Part shown: positions 5,011 to 5,011 of the stretch, in pieces
Layout: each line of letters starts with the position of its first letter
How positions within the stretch are numbered: position 1 is the first letter of the stretch
DNA from: CAZDKO01 sp964506075 [NCBI: uncultured bacterium]
Lineage (GTDB): Bacteria; CAZDME01; JAYEMH01
Assembly (NCBI GenBank): GCA_964506075.1
Contig: CAZDKO010000057.1
Coordinates: forward strand, 1-5,011
DNA: 5,011 bases
Direction of reading: 5' to 3'
Notes under the pieces: model-generated
What the model was told of the DNA's origin: nothing
Databases searched by the model: none
What the model saw: only the letters and a program-made list of their open reading frames with translations
Made by a program: the position numbers and the translations under genes

Positions 5011-5011
5011 T

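Overview
The window reads as a stretch of bacterial chromosome of low to moderate G+C. All genes lie on the + strand: four protein genes and three tRNA genes with encoded CCA ends. Tight ORFs, non-ATG starts, canonical sigma-70-like promoters and several families of short palindromic intergenic repeats fit an uncultured, environmental Gram-negative or candidate-phylum bacterium. That lineage is a guess from style only; nothing in the window fixes it.

Layout. Bases 1-1149 hold a family 5 glycoside hydrolase whose start lies left of the window; its frame is open from base 1. Bases 1150-1559 are non-coding and carry a degenerate repeat cluster: copies of a short module in alternating orientation, GC-rich alternative hairpins and a 7-bp tandem repeat. 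A near-consensus promoter (1537-1565) drives a glyoxalase II-like metallo-beta-lactamase hydrolase best read from ATG 1587, not from the in-frame GTG at 1566. A tRNA-Arg(TCG) follows at 2307-2383, flanked on each side by a different AT-rich, imperfectly palindromic repeat.

From about 2469 to 4682 there are two tandem, paralogous CNNM/CorC-type (DUF21 plus CBS pair) membrane proteins, 3 bases apart and in the same reading frame. The first is complete. The second keeps the membrane-domain signature motifs but has altered CBS motifs and ends before the C-terminal CorC_HlyC domain. A tRNA-Lys(CTT) with its own likely promoter starts 39 bases later. A roughly 106-bp MITE/REP-like palindrome (4818-4923) fills the gap to tRNA-Leu(TAG), which ends one base before the window ends.

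How the genes work together. The GH5 enzyme, the MBL hydrolase and the CNNM pair have no evident shared pathway. Only the CNNM pair looks like a functional unit, plausibly a Mg2+/divalent-cation transport system formed by two unequal paralogues. I found no convincing new defence or mobile system. The most interesting items are the asymmetric CNNM pair and the non-coding repeat elements beside the tRNAs.
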